Source: 2-01-FULL-49-17 sp035549275
GTDB lineage: Bacteria; Patescibacteriota; Minisyncoccia; 2-02-FULL-40-12; GWA2-44-9
Reading direction: 5' to 3'
DNA: 22,659 nucleotides
NCBI GenBank assembly: GCA_035549275.1
Contig: DASZRH010000041.1
Coordinates: forward strand, 1 to 22,659
The position numbers and the translations under genes were made by a program. The notes below the pieces were generated by a model. That model did not search any database. It was not told where the DNA came from and saw nothing but the letters and a program-made list of their open reading frames with translations. The stretch's first letter is position 1. The number at the start of each line of letters is the position of its first letter. Below, piece by piece: positions 6,761 to 13,948 of this stretch.

Positions 6761-7126
6761 TTATACTAATTCCTGGGCCAGCGACGCAATCGTCGCAAAA
6801 CCTTTTTCTTTGATTTCTCGGGGAATCGGACCGAAAATGCGGCCGCCCTTGGGCTCCGTCCCGTCAAGCAAGACAACCGCATTGTCGTCAAAGCGGATGT
6901 AACTGCCGTCTTTGCGGCGGTACGGATTGCGCTGACGGACGACGACGCATTTCACGACGTCTTTTTTCTTGACGCCTTTGCGCGGCTCGGCTACTTTGAC
7001 CGAAGCGACGACAATGTCGCCGATCTGGGCATAGCGCCGGCGGGAACCGCCGAGCACCTTGAAAATCCCGACGCGCGTGGCGCCTGAATTGTCTGCTACC
7101 TGTACTATGGAGCGTAATTGAAGCAT
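6761..7126 (-). CDS. rplN: 50S ribosomal protein L14 (uL14)
   Basis: L14 lies at the subunit interface and contacts 16S rRNA in bridges B5 and B8. The sequence is highly conserved: MLQLRSIVQVADNSGATRVG, then GDIVVASVKVAEP, CVVVRQRNPYRRKDGSYIRF and the final GTRIFGPI-like block GGRIFGPIPREI. Length 121 is standard. It is 4 bases after rpsQ and 5 bases before rplX. Confidence 0.98.
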   Translation of the reverse strand: MLQLRSIVQVADNSGATRVGIFKVLGGSRRRYAQIGDIVVASVKVAEPRKGVKKKDVVKCVVVRQRNPYRRKDGSYIRFDDNAVVLLDGTEPKGGRIFGPIPREIKEKGFATIASLAQELV

Positions 7127-7130
7127 GGTA

Positions 7131-7376
7131 TTATGAAATCTTTTCTATAACGATCCAGCGCTTGTCTTTGGAAAGCGGGCGCGATTCCTGAATGATAACC
7201 GTATCGCCGACATGATAGGCGTTTTCGGGGCTGTGGGCCTTGAATCGCTGGGAATCTTTATAAAACTTTTTGTACTTGGCGTGCTTTTTCATGCGCAAAA
7301 CTTCAACCACCACGGTTTTCATCATTTTGTCGGAAACAACTTTCCCTTGCAGTTTTCGGTGTTGAACGTTAGTCAT
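7131..7376 (-). CDS. rpsQ: 30S ribosomal protein S17 (uS17)
   Basis: S17 is a primary 16S rRNA-binding protein of the small-subunit body. The 81 residues include KLQGKVVSDKMMKTVVVEV, the HAKYKKFYKDSQRFKAHSPEN segment, GDTVIIQESRPLSKDKRW. The ATG overlaps the end of rpmC by 8 bases, so the two are probably translationally coupled. Confidence 0.97.
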   Translation of the reverse strand: MTNVQHRKLQGKVVSDKMMKTVVVEVLRMKKHAKYKKFYKDSQRFKAHSPENAYHVGDTVIIQESRPLSKDKRWIVIEKIS

Positions 7377-7560
7377 GGTTGATGGTATTCAAAGCGGTCA
7401 GGATGCGGGCAATGTCTTTTTTGGTCTTGCCCAGCTGGGTCACATCCTTTAATTTCTTTTCCGCATGATCAAATCCGAAACGAACCAGCTTGGCGCGCAG
7501 TTCTTTCAGCATGTCTGAAAGTTCTTCTCGTGATTTGTTGGCGGTTTCAATTCGTTTCAT
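7369..7560 (-). CDS. rpmC: 50S ribosomal protein L29 (uL29)
   Basis: L29 is a small helical protein near the nascent-chain exit where SRP and trigger factor dock. The ATG at 7560 gives 63 residues (MKRIETANKSREELSDMLKELRAKL), the size and helical-hairpin pattern of the family; the longer open frame to 7659 lies inside rplP and is not used. The final part KLKDVTQLGKTKKDIARILT matches the conserved second helix. Confidence 0.94.
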   Translation of the reverse strand: MKRIETANKSREELSDMLKELRAKLVRFGFDHAEKKLKDVTQLGKTKKDIARILTALNTINHD

Positions 7561-7564
7561 GGAA

Positions 7565-7972
7565 TTAATGCAATCGGCTGATAATGCGGGTCTTGATGGG
7601 AAGCTTGTGGGCGCCCAGACGCAGCGCTTCGCGGGCCGTCGCTTCCGGTAAGCCGTCAATCTCGAAAATCACGCGGCCGACCTGAACCGGTGCCACAAAA
7701 TGAGACAGCGGGCTGCGGCCGCCGCCCATGCCTTTGGTGCCGCCACTATCGGTGCGCGGCTTATCCGGAAACACGCGCATCCAGATTTTGCCGCCGCGCT
7801 GGATAAAGCGAGCCATCACTTTGCGAGCGGACTCAAGCTGGTTTGATTTCACCCACATCGCCTCTTCGGCTTTGAGGCCAAATGAGCCGAAACTCAAGGT
7901 CGTACCGCGGGTCGCGTATACTTTGTTGTGTCCCTTGTGGGCTTTCGTATGTTTTACTCGTGATGGTTGCAT
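7565..7972 (-). CDS. rplP: 50S ribosomal protein L16 (uL16)
   Basis: L16 organises the A-site region of the large subunit near the peptidyl-transferase centre. The 135-residue protein starts MQPSRVKHTKAHKG and has GTTLSFGSFGLKAEEAMWV, the ARFIQRGGKIWMRVFPDKP block and VGRVIFEIDGLPEATAREAL. The loop normally reading MGxGKGxPE is here GMGGGRSPLSHFV, a local divergence. It precedes rpmC by 4 bases and follows rpsC by 43 bases. Confidence 0.96.
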   Translation of the reverse strand: MQPSRVKHTKAHKGHNKVYATRGTTLSFGSFGLKAEEAMWVKSNQLESARKVMARFIQRGGKIWMRVFPDKPRTDSGGTKGMGGGRSPLSHFVAPVQVGRVIFEIDGLPEATAREALRLGAHKLPIKTRIISRLH

Positions 7973-8015
7973 AAACGTCTTAATATTTTAACACTGATCG
8001 TAGTTTTTGTCTAAT

Positions 8016-8648
8016 TTAGAATTTTTCTCCCCGATAGATCCAGACCTTGATGCCGATGGTGCCATAGGTCGTCATGGCCGTCGCTTTGGCGTAGTCGATA
8101 TCGGCACGGAGTGTCTGAAGCGGCAGATTACCTTCTTCCAAATGCTCGGAACGGGCGATTTCGGCGCCATCTAATCGGCCACCCATGAATACTTTTGCGC
8201 CTTTGACCTGGCGGTTAGCCATGATTTTGGCCAAGGTTTGCTTCATAATGCGTCGGAACGGAATGCGCTTTTCAATCTGTTCGACAATGGATTCAGCCAT
8301 AACCGCCGCTGACAATTCGGGATGTTTGAGTTCCTGCACTTCAAGACGAACGGCGACTTTTTTCTTCAGAATTGAATGAACCGATTTCTTGAGATCTTCA
8401 ATGCCGGTACCGCCGCGGCCGATCAAAAGACCCGGACGGGCAGTTGTAATGACAATGTTCAATGTGTCGTTTCCGCGCTCAATCTGAATATCGGCAACGC
8501 TCATGCCTTTCAAACGCTTCTGAAGGAAAGTGCGGACCTTGAGATCATCCTTCAAAAACGCGATATATTTGCGGCCGCCAAACCAGCGGGATGGCCAATC
8601 CTTCTGTATGCCGACACGCAATGCTGTTGGAGAAATTTTTTGTCCCAT
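8016..8648 (-). CDS. rpsC: 30S ribosomal protein S3 (uS3)
   Basis: S3 lines the mRNA entry tunnel with S4 and S5. The 210-residue protein begins MGQKISPTALRVGI, contains the KH-type segment LLIGRGGTGIEDLKK and the C-terminal domain block GAKVFMGGRLDGAEIARSEH, followed by LPLQTLRADIDY and the TYGTIGIKVWIYRGE end. All are diagnostic. Five bases separate it from rplV. Confidence 0.98.
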   Translation of the reverse strand: MGQKISPTALRVGIQKDWPSRWFGGRKYIAFLKDDLKVRTFLQKRLKGMSVADIQIERGNDTLNIVITTARPGLLIGRGGTGIEDLKKSVHSILKKKVAVRLEVQELKHPELSAAVMAESIVEQIEKRIPFRRIMKQTLAKIMANRQVKGAKVFMGGRLDGAEIARSEHLEEGNLPLQTLRADIDYAKATAMTTYGTIGIKVWIYRGEKF

Positions 8649-8653
8649 AATTA

Positions 8654-9169
8654 TTAAATGCTTTTGCGTTGAAATATTCTCTTTAAACCGCCGCGGCCCG
8701 TGCCCGACTTCTTGCCGATTTCGGTCTTAATCTCCGGCTTATCGGTTTTTTCCGGCTTCGAAGCGGCCTGATGTTCGTGATCATGAGAATGATCATGTTT
8801 CTTTTCGGCTTTTTTCTCGGCCTTCAAACCAGCGACCTTTTCGGCGAGAACCAATCGGACATGGCTGGTCTTTTTCTGAATTTCGCGTGCGCGGCCGAAA
8901 CCGGCGGCGCGATAGCGCTTTAATTTAATGCCTTCATCGACAAAGAAATCTTTGATGAACAAATTGCTCGGCACCATGCTGAAGTTATTCTCGGCGTTGG
9001 CGAGGGCGGATTTCAAGAGCTTGATGATCGGATCAGACGGACGGCGGACGAGATATTCAAGCTGATCAATGGCGATCAGGACATTTTTGCCTTTGACCAG
9101 GCCGATAACCGAGCGGACCTTTCGGGGCGCCAGTCGAAGATTATTCAATTGTGCGGATACGGTAGCCAT
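8654..9169 (-). CDS. rplV: 50S ribosomal protein L22 (uL22) with His-rich C-terminal tail
   Basis: L22 lines the peptide exit tunnel. Residues 1-112 are the normal domain (LRLAPRKVRSVIGLVKGK; AGFGRAREIQKKTSHV). A tail of about 60 residues follows: Lys/Glu-rich, then a histidine cluster HDHSHDHEH at 125-133, then a Lys/Pro/Glu linker, and finally the basic segment GRGGLKRIFQRKSI. Tails on L22 occur in several lineages; the His/Asp cluster is unusual and could bind metal ions (inference). The stop codon falls five bases before rpsC. Confidence 0.96.
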   Translation of the reverse strand: MATVSAQLNNLRLAPRKVRSVIGLVKGKNVLIAIDQLEYLVRRPSDPIIKLLKSALANAENNFSMVPSNLFIKDFFVDEGIKLKRYRAAGFGRAREIQKKTSHVRLVLAEKVAGLKAEKKAEKKHDHSHDHEHQAASKPEKTDKPEIKTEIGKKSGTGRGGLKRIFQRKSI

Positions 9170-9174
9170 GGTAA

Positions 9175-9525
9175 TTATTTCTTGGTTTTATCGTCAGTTG
9201 GGACGGCTTTGGCGGCTTGGGCGGCTTCAATCTCCTTCTGGCGAGCTGCCGCTTCCATTTCGCGCTGCATGCGGCCGCCGTGGCGACTGAATTTCTTGGT
9301 ATGGGAGAATTCGCCGAGTTTGTGGCCAATCATGTCTTCAGTCACAAAGACGGGGACATGGACGCGGCCATTATGGACGCCAAACGTAAAGCCGATCATT
9401 TCGGGCACAATCGTCGCGGCGCGAGCCCAGGTCTTGATGACGGTCTTGTCGCCTGCCTTCAAGACGGCGACTTTCTTCAAAAGCCGTTCATCAATGTATG
9501 GTCCTTTTTTAAGTGATCGTGACAT
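9175..9525 (-). CDS. rpsS: 30S ribosomal protein S19 (uS19) with charged C-terminal tail
   Basis: S19 forms a pair with S13 in the head of the small subunit. It opens with the standard MSRSLKKGPYIDERLLKKV and contains RAATIVPEMIGFTFGVHNGR, VPVFVTEDMIGHKLGEF. The ordinary protein ends near residue 88; here a further segment of about 28 residues, rich in Ala, Glu and Lys (from QREMEAAARQKE on), looks like a helix plus a disordered end. Confidence 0.97.
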   Translation of the reverse strand: MSRSLKKGPYIDERLLKKVAVLKAGDKTVIKTWARAATIVPEMIGFTFGVHNGRVHVPVFVTEDMIGHKLGEFSHTKKFSRHGGRMQREMEAAARQKEIEAAQAAKAVPTDDKTKK

Positions 9526-9530
9526 AGGTA

Positions 9531-10364
9531 TTATTTAACGCGTCGGCGTACGATAAATTTATTTGATTTCTTCTTGGGATTGCGCGTCTTGCGGCCGCCG
9601 GTAATTTTACCCTGGGCAGTTTTCGGACGGCGCGTACCGCGACCCTGACGGCCTTCGCCGCCTCCATGCGGATGGTCTACCGGATTCATAGCCGTACCGC
9701 GGACGCGCGGGCGGCGGCCCAGCCAGCGAGTGCGGCCGGCTTTGCCCAAGTAAATCGAATTATGTTCGCTGTTGGAAAGCTGGCCGATCGAAGCATACGA
9801 TTCGCCCGAGATCAGGCGGGTTTCGGAAGACGGCATGACCAATTGAACATATCCGCCTTCACTGGCCAATACTGAAGCAGCTGAGCCCGCAGAGCGAATC
9901 ATCTTGCCACCGCTGCCCGGATGAGGTTCAACATTGTGAACCAAAGAGCCCTGCGGAATATTCTTTAACTTCATGCGGTTGCCGGGTTTCAAAGAGGCGC
10001 GTTCAGATGTAATCACCGAGTCCCCGACTTTCAAATCCTGGGGAGCAAGAATGTAACGCTTATCCCCGTCTTTATAATGAACACGGGCAATGCGGCTGGT
10101 GCGGTTCGGATCGTATTCAAGGGCAACAACCTGGCCCGGAATATCGAACTTATCTTGGCGGAAATCAATGGTGCGGTACAACTTCTTGTGTCCACCGCCA
10201 CGGCCTTGGTGTCCGCCGGTAATGCGACCTTGATTGTTGCGGCCGTATGCCTTTTTGAACCCGCCTTTGAGGGGCTTCAACGGAGCAATCTTCGTCAGAT
10301 TGCTGAAGTCGTATCCTTGCATGTGGCGGCGGGATGCGGTTGTCGGTTTATAATTCTTGGCCAT
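9531..10364 (-). CDS. rplB: 50S ribosomal protein L2 (uL2)
   Basis: L2 is needed for subunit association and peptidyl transfer. The 277-residue protein shows GRNNQGRITGGHQGRGGGHK, the GDKRYILAPQDLKVGD block and, near the C-terminus, GTAMNPVDHPHGGGEGR with the conserved His of the catalytic-site loop. It ends GRKTRNPKKKSNKFIVRRR. Length and motifs are normal. It begins 2 bases after the rplW stop. Confidence 0.98.
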   Translation of the reverse strand: MAKNYKPTTASRRHMQGYDFSNLTKIAPLKPLKGGFKKAYGRNNQGRITGGHQGRGGGHKKLYRTIDFRQDKFDIPGQVVALEYDPNRTSRIARVHYKDGDKRYILAPQDLKVGDSVITSERASLKPGNRMKLKNIPQGSLVHNVEPHPGSGGKMIRSAGSAASVLASEGGYVQLVMPSSETRLISGESYASIGQLSNSEHNSIYLGKAGRTRWLGRRPRVRGTAMNPVDHPHGGGEGRQGRGTRRPKTAQGKITGGRKTRNPKKKSNKFIVRRRVK

Positions 10365-10366
10365 GG

Positions 10367-10768
10367 TTATGCTTTAGCTTCCTCGATCGCGTATCCTTCG
10401 GCAAGCGTGACGATCGCCTTGCGATAGCCGGACTTGGTGCCCATATATCGGCCGATGATGCGCTTTTTGGACGGGACATTAACGACGTTTACGCCGGTTA
10501 CTTTGACGTTAAACATCTTCTCAACCTGCTTTTTGATTTCTTGTTTGTTGGCGGCCGGCTCAACCTCAAAGACGTACTGGCGGAAGCCGGTCAAACGGGC
10601 GGCTTTTTCGCTCACGTGGATGTGGCGCAGGACGCGACCGTTACCGGGCGCGCCGGCAGTGATAGCAGCCGGTCTGGATTCAACTGTAACTGGAGCCGCG
10701 GCTGCAACCTTTTTCTTGGGCTGCTCCTTCTTCCCTTCAGATTTTTTGAAAAGATTGAATGCACTCAT
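10367..10768 (-). CDS. rplW: 50S ribosomal protein L23 (uL23) with N-terminal extension
   Basis: L23 is the docking site for trigger factor and SRP at the tunnel exit. The ATG at 10768 (MSAFNLFKKSEGKK) directly follows the rplD stop and is preferred over one at 10795 inside rplD. The first 45 residues are a Lys/Ala/Pro-rich extension; the L23 domain then begins at VLRHIHVSEKAARLTG, with the loop KKQVEKMFNVKVTGVNVVNVPSKKRIIGRYMG. Total 133 residues versus about 100 usual. Confidence 0.95.
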   Translation of the reverse strand: MSAFNLFKKSEGKKEQPKKKVAAAAPVTVESRPAAITAGAPGNGRVLRHIHVSEKAARLTGFRQYVFEVEPAANKQEIKKQVEKMFNVKVTGVNVVNVPSKKRIIGRYMGTKSGYRKAIVTLAEGYAIEEAKA

Positions 10769-10769
10769 G

Positions 10770-11411
10770 TTATTTGATGCCCCACAATTTCTCAATTGTC
10801 TCCAGCGATGCTTTGGGCATCAGCAATTTGGATGAAGACAGAACTGACAACGGGTTCAGATTGCGGGCTTCGATCGTATCAACCGCCGGCACATTGCGTG
10901 CCGATTTATACAATGCTGCGCCGCCGTCGGGCAGAATCAGCAAAATGCTGTTAAATTTGCCCATCGCCGGTTTGAAATTTTTGAGAACAGATGCAAACTG
11001 CTTGGTCTTGGGCTGATTGAAATCCAAACTATCAATAATCAAAATATCCTGACCCTGGGCCTTGGAAGACAAGGCGACCCGCAGCGCGGCCTGAACCATT
11101 TTCTTGTTCAGCATTTTTTTGAAATTGCGCTCCTTGGTCGGACCGTGAGTAACGCCGCCGCCTTTCCAGATCGGCGAGCGGATGGAACCGTGGCGAGCTC
11201 GGCCAGTGCCTTTTTGGCGCCACGGTTTCTTGCCGCCGCCACGAACTTCGCCGCGGCCCTTGGCGTGAGCAACTACTTGGCGCTGATTGGCGATTTGAGA
11301 GGTGGTAACCTGGAAGAGAAGGTCTCGATTCATGGGCACGCCGAAAACACCGTCTGCCAGCGTAACGGTTCCAACTTTCTCTGCCTGTTGGTTATACAAT
11401 GGATATTCCAT
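10770..11411 (-). CDS. rplD: 50S ribosomal protein L4 (uL4)
   Basis: L4 reaches into the exit tunnel and, in E. coli, represses the S10 operon by binding its leader RNA. The 213-residue protein has the tunnel loop with GGGKKPWRQKGTGRARHGS near 58-76, SPIWKGGGVTHGP after it, and the C-terminal part SLDFNQPKTKQF and NVPAVDTIEARNLNPLSVL. It starts one base after the rplC stop. The upstream leader at 12013-12261 raises the question whether autoregulation acts between rpsJ and rplC here. Confidence 0.97.
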   Translation of the reverse strand: MEYPLYNQQAEKVGTVTLADGVFGVPMNRDLLFQVTTSQIANQRQVVAHAKGRGEVRGGGKKPWRQKGTGRARHGSIRSPIWKGGGVTHGPTKERNFKKMLNKKMVQAALRVALSSKAQGQDILIIDSLDFNQPKTKQFASVLKNFKPAMGKFNSILLILPDGGAALYKSARNVPAVDTIEARNLNPLSVLSSSKLLMPKASLETIEKLWGIK

Positions 11412-11412
11412 A

Positions 11413-12012
11413 TTATTGGCTTTGAATGCAAACCAGGGAACCGTTGTTGCCCGGCGTCGCGCCTTTCACGGCGATAATCCCGTTATCGACATCCACCTTC
11501 ATGACGGTCAAACCGCGGATCGAGGATTTAACCCCACCCATACGGCCGGGCATGCGCATACCGGGCAGCGTGTGCTGCGGAAAGCGCTGACCGATCGAAC
11601 CCACATGCCGCATCACGGAATGGTGGCCGTGGGACGCAGGCATACCGGAGAATCCATGGCGCTTTACGGCGCCCTGGAATCCTTTGCCCTTGGACGTACC
11701 GGTAACTTTTACAATTTCGCCCTCGGAAAACACCGAGGCGTCGAGCTTGTCTCCGACTTTCAATTCGGCGGATACCTTTAACTCTTTCAATATTGAAAAA
11801 TTTCCCAGGTCTTTGCGGTGGCCCTTGTCGGCTTTGGTCAGTTTCTTGGTTTTGCCGATGCCGACCTGAATCGCCTGGTAGCCGTCTGCGGCGGCTTCGC
11901 GAACTTGGACAACCGTATTCGGCTCAATCTGAATAACCGTAACCGGGACGACGGTTCCGTCATCCTTAAACATCTGGGTCATGCCGATTTTTGTTCCAAG
12001 TAATGCTTTCAT
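11413..12012 (-). CDS. rplC: 50S ribosomal protein L3 (uL3)
   Basis: L3 initiates large-subunit assembly and reaches the peptidyl-transferase centre. The ATG at 12012 gives the usual beginning MKALLGTKIGMTQMF (199 residues); the longer open frame upstream runs into the leader hairpin. Conserved blocks: TGTSKGKGFQGAVKRHGFSG (106-123) and GMRMPGRMGG (151-160). The segment HGHHSVMRHVGSIGQRFPQ is His-rich compared with E. coli L3. Only 9 bases separate the ATG from a terminator-like hairpin with a run of six T (12022-12043), which could control expression. Confidence 0.97.
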   Translation of the reverse strand: MKALLGTKIGMTQMFKDDGTVVPVTVIQIEPNTVVQVREAAADGYQAIQVGIGKTKKLTKADKGHRKDLGNFSILKELKVSAELKVGDKLDASVFSEGEIVKVTGTSKGKGFQGAVKRHGFSGMPASHGHHSVMRHVGSIGQRFPQHTLPGMRMPGRMGGVKSSIRGLTVMKVDVDNGIIAVKGATPGNNGSLVCIQSQ

Positions 12013-12261
12013 GATTTCCACAAAAAACGCCGGACGAGCCGGCAATGCCAAGCTTGTCTTCGTTTGTTACACTCAATGACTAGGTTTGATTAGAAACCAA
12101 TTCGTGTAATTAAGGTGACGATGAGATGATGTATTTTTAGAAACCGGATAATTCGATGTTCTCGCTTCCGCGAACTTGCCGAACTATTGCCGGATAAATA
12201 CGACCGACTCATTATTACCTTATTCCTCGGCCCGGCGTGCAGGCCGAGAGTAAGATAACAA
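12013..12261 (-). promoter_or_regulatory. Structured leader between rpsJ and rplC, possible attenuator
   Basis: This gap of 249 bases is by far the longest inside the ribosomal cluster. On the minus strand it contains, in order, a 7-bp stem (12226-12232 with 12242-12248), a small ORF (12090-12212), a hairpin with a GGAA loop near 12160-12180, and a GC stem followed by TTTTTT directly before rplC. The segment 12185-12192 (CCGGCAAU in the RNA) is perfectly complementary to 12039-12046 (AUUGCCGG), which covers the 5' arm of that terminator-like stem. This is the arrangement expected of a terminator/antiterminator switch. No clear promoter was found in the gap. Confidence 0.5.
12022..12043 (-). 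terminator. Terminator-like hairpin just upstream of rplC
   Basis: On the minus strand GCCGG (12043-12039), a 5-nt loop and CCGGC (12033-12029) are followed by G and six T, then 9 bases to the rplC ATG. A full terminator here would silence the whole downstream cluster, so it is more likely a conditional attenuator than a constitutive stop. The stem is short (5 bp, plus one possible wobble pair). Confidence 0.5.
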
Positions 12262-12585
12262 TTACATTTTGACCTCGATATCGACGCCAGCGGGGAGATT
12301 CAGGTTCATAAGGGCATCGATGATCTTTGGGGTCGGGCTGGTGATATCAATCAGCCGCTTGTGGGTTCGCATTTCAAACTGTTCCCGGGAATTCTTGTCG
12401 ATGAACGTCGAGCGGTTCACCGTATATTTGTGAATTTCGGTCGGCAAGGGGACGGGGCCGATCGGCTGGCCGCCGTAGCGCTCAATCGTTTCGACGATCT
12501 GCGCAGCGGACTTGTCGATGATCTTGTTGTCGTATGCCTTCAGCTTGATGCGAATCTTCTGCTGTGTATCGTTTTTCTTTGCCAT
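12262..12585 (-). CDS. rpsJ: 30S ribosomal protein S10 (uS10)
   Basis: S10 belongs to the head of the small subunit and, in bacteria, is also NusE in antitermination. The ATG at 12585 (MAKKNDTQQKIRIKLKAYDNK) gives 107 residues. Conserved parts: SAAQIVETIERYGGQPIGPVPLPT and FEMRTHKRLIDI, then LPAGVDIEVKM at the end. It sits after tuf, separated by a strong hairpin (12607-12630), and before the leader of rplC; this attaches it to the str side as much as to the S10 cluster. Confidence 0.97.
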   Translation of the reverse strand: MAKKNDTQQKIRIKLKAYDNKIIDKSAAQIVETIERYGGQPIGPVPLPTEIHKYTVNRSTFIDKNSREQFEMRTHKRLIDITSPTPKIIDALMNLNLPAGVDIEVKM

Positions 12586-12606
12586 GATAGGTTCGAAAGA
12601 ACAAGT

Positions 12607-12630
12607 GCGCAACCGCTTTCGCGGTTGCGC
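12607..12630 (-). terminator. Strong hairpin between tuf and rpsJ, poor U-tract
   Basis: A perfect 10-bp stem (12607-12616 with 12621-12630) is closed by a GAAA tetraloop in the minus-strand RNA. It begins 7 bases after the tuf stop. The bases after it (ACTTGTTCTTTC) are not a proper U-tract, so it may be a partial terminator, or a processing or stability element that lets tuf be expressed above rpsJ. Confidence 0.5.
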
Positions 12631-12637
12631 AATACGT

Positions 12638-13840
12638 TTACTTCGTAATCTTGGTCACGACGCCGGCGCCGACAGTCTTACCACCCTCGCGGATCGTAAA
12701 CGACTGTTTCTCGTCCATGGCAATCGGTGCAATCAATTTGATATCCAAGTTGACGGTATCGCCCGGCATAACCATCTCCGTGCCGGCCGGCAGGATAACT
12801 TCGCCGGTAACGTCAGTCGTGCGGAAGTAGAACTGCGGCTTGTATCCTTTCAAGAACGGAGTGTGGCGGCCGCCTTCTTCTTTGGTCAAGATGTAGACCT
12901 CGGCGGTGAAATCAGTGTGCGGAGTGATGGAACCCGGCTTAGCCAATACTTGGCCGCGTTCGATGTCTTCTTTCTTCAAACCTCGGAGCAGCAAACCAGC
13001 ATTGTCGCCCGCCATACCCTCATCGAGCTGTTTGTTGAACATTTCGATACCGGTAATAACGGTCTTAGTGGTCGGTCGGATACCGACGATTTCAACTTCG
13101 TCGTTCAATTTGACCTGCCCGCGTTCAATACGGCCGGTAACAACGGTACCGCGGCCTTCGATTGAGAAGATGTCTTCAACCGGCATGAGGAACGGCTTGT
13201 CGGTCTGACGAACCGGATCCGGGAAATACTCATCAAGCGCTTTCGCCAATTCAATGAAAGGCTTGCAAGCCGGATCATCTTTGGTTTTTGCTTCAAGAGC
13301 TTTGACGGCAGAACCCTTAATGACCGGGGTCTTGTCGCCGGGGAAGTTGTACTTTGTGAGCAACTCGCGGATTTCAGCTTCAACGAGATCGGCCAATTCC
13401 GGATCATCAACCATATCCATCTTATTCATGAAGACGATGATGTTCGGTACGCCGACTTGTCGAGCCAACAGAATGTGTTCGCGGGTTTGTGGCATCGGAC
13501 CGTCCGGAGCGGACACGACCAAGATTGCACCGTCCATCTGGGCGGCGCCCGTAATCATGTTTTTGATGTAGTCAGCGTGACCCGGAGCGTCTACGTGAGC
13601 GTAGTGGCGCTTGGGAGTCTCGTACTCCGAGTGGTGGAGCGAGATCGTAATGCCGCGGGCGCGCTCTTCCGGCGCTTTGTCGATGGAATCAATACCTTCG
13701 ACGCGAGCGCTGTAGCCCTCATCTTTATACAAGTCTAACACGTGCAAAATCGCAGCAGTAGTGCTGGTTTTACCATGGTCCACATGGCCGATCGTACCGA
13801 CGTTCATGTGGGGCTTTGTTCGTTCGAATTTCCCTGCCAT
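12638..13840 (-). CDS. tuf: Elongation factor Tu
   Basis: EF-Tu carries aminoacyl-tRNA to the ribosomal A site as a GTPase. The 400-residue protein shows G1 GHVDHGKT (18-25), G2 in RGITIS, G3 DAPGH (84-88, with Ala where E. coli has Cys; the catalytic His is kept) and G4 NKMD (139-142). Domains 2 and 3 follow (VTGRIERGQVKLNDEVEIVG; GREGGKTVGAGVV-type end as IREGGKTVGAGVVTKI). Switch I reads GITISLHHSEYE, which departs from the usual GITINTAHVEYE. It is preceded by 108 non-coding bases with an imperfect hairpin (13868-13876 with 13887-13895). Confidence 0.98.
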   Translation of the reverse strand: MAGKFERTKPHMNVGTIGHVDHGKTSTTAAILHVLDLYKDEGYSARVEGIDSIDKAPEERARGITISLHHSEYETPKRHYAHVDAPGHADYIKNMITGAAQMDGAILVVSAPDGPMPQTREHILLARQVGVPNIIVFMNKMDMVDDPELADLVEAEIRELLTKYNFPGDKTPVIKGSAVKALEAKTKDDPACKPFIELAKALDEYFPDPVRQTDKPFLMPVEDIFSIEGRGTVVTGRIERGQVKLNDEVEIVGIRPTTKTVITGIEMFNKQLDEGMAGDNAGLLLRGLKKEDIERGQVLAKPGSITPHTDFTAEVYILTKEEGGRHTPFLKGYKPQFYFRTTDVTGEVILPAGTEMVMPGDTVNLDIKLIAPIAMDEKQSFTIREGGKTVGAGVVTKITK

Positions 13841-13867
13841 TTATCGGATATAACGGGTGGGTTCTTG

Positions 13868-13895
13868 GGCGTCGGCAGAATTGGAAGCCGAGGCC
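13868..13895 (-). other. Imperfect hairpin in the tuf leader
   Basis: Minus-strand RNA can pair 13895-13887 with 13876-13868 (8 bp, one C-C mismatch, 10-nt loop). It lies 27 bases upstream of the tuf ATG and has no U-tract. A 12-bp palindrome (AAGCTATAGCTT, 13907-13918) lies just upstream. A weak promoter (TGGATA, 17 bp, TATAGC) can be read across 13910-13940, but I would not rely on it. Confidence 0.3.
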
Positions 13896-13948
13896 TAAAA
13901 ATCCACAAGCTATAGCTTTAAAAACATGCACTATCCATTTTAGACGAA

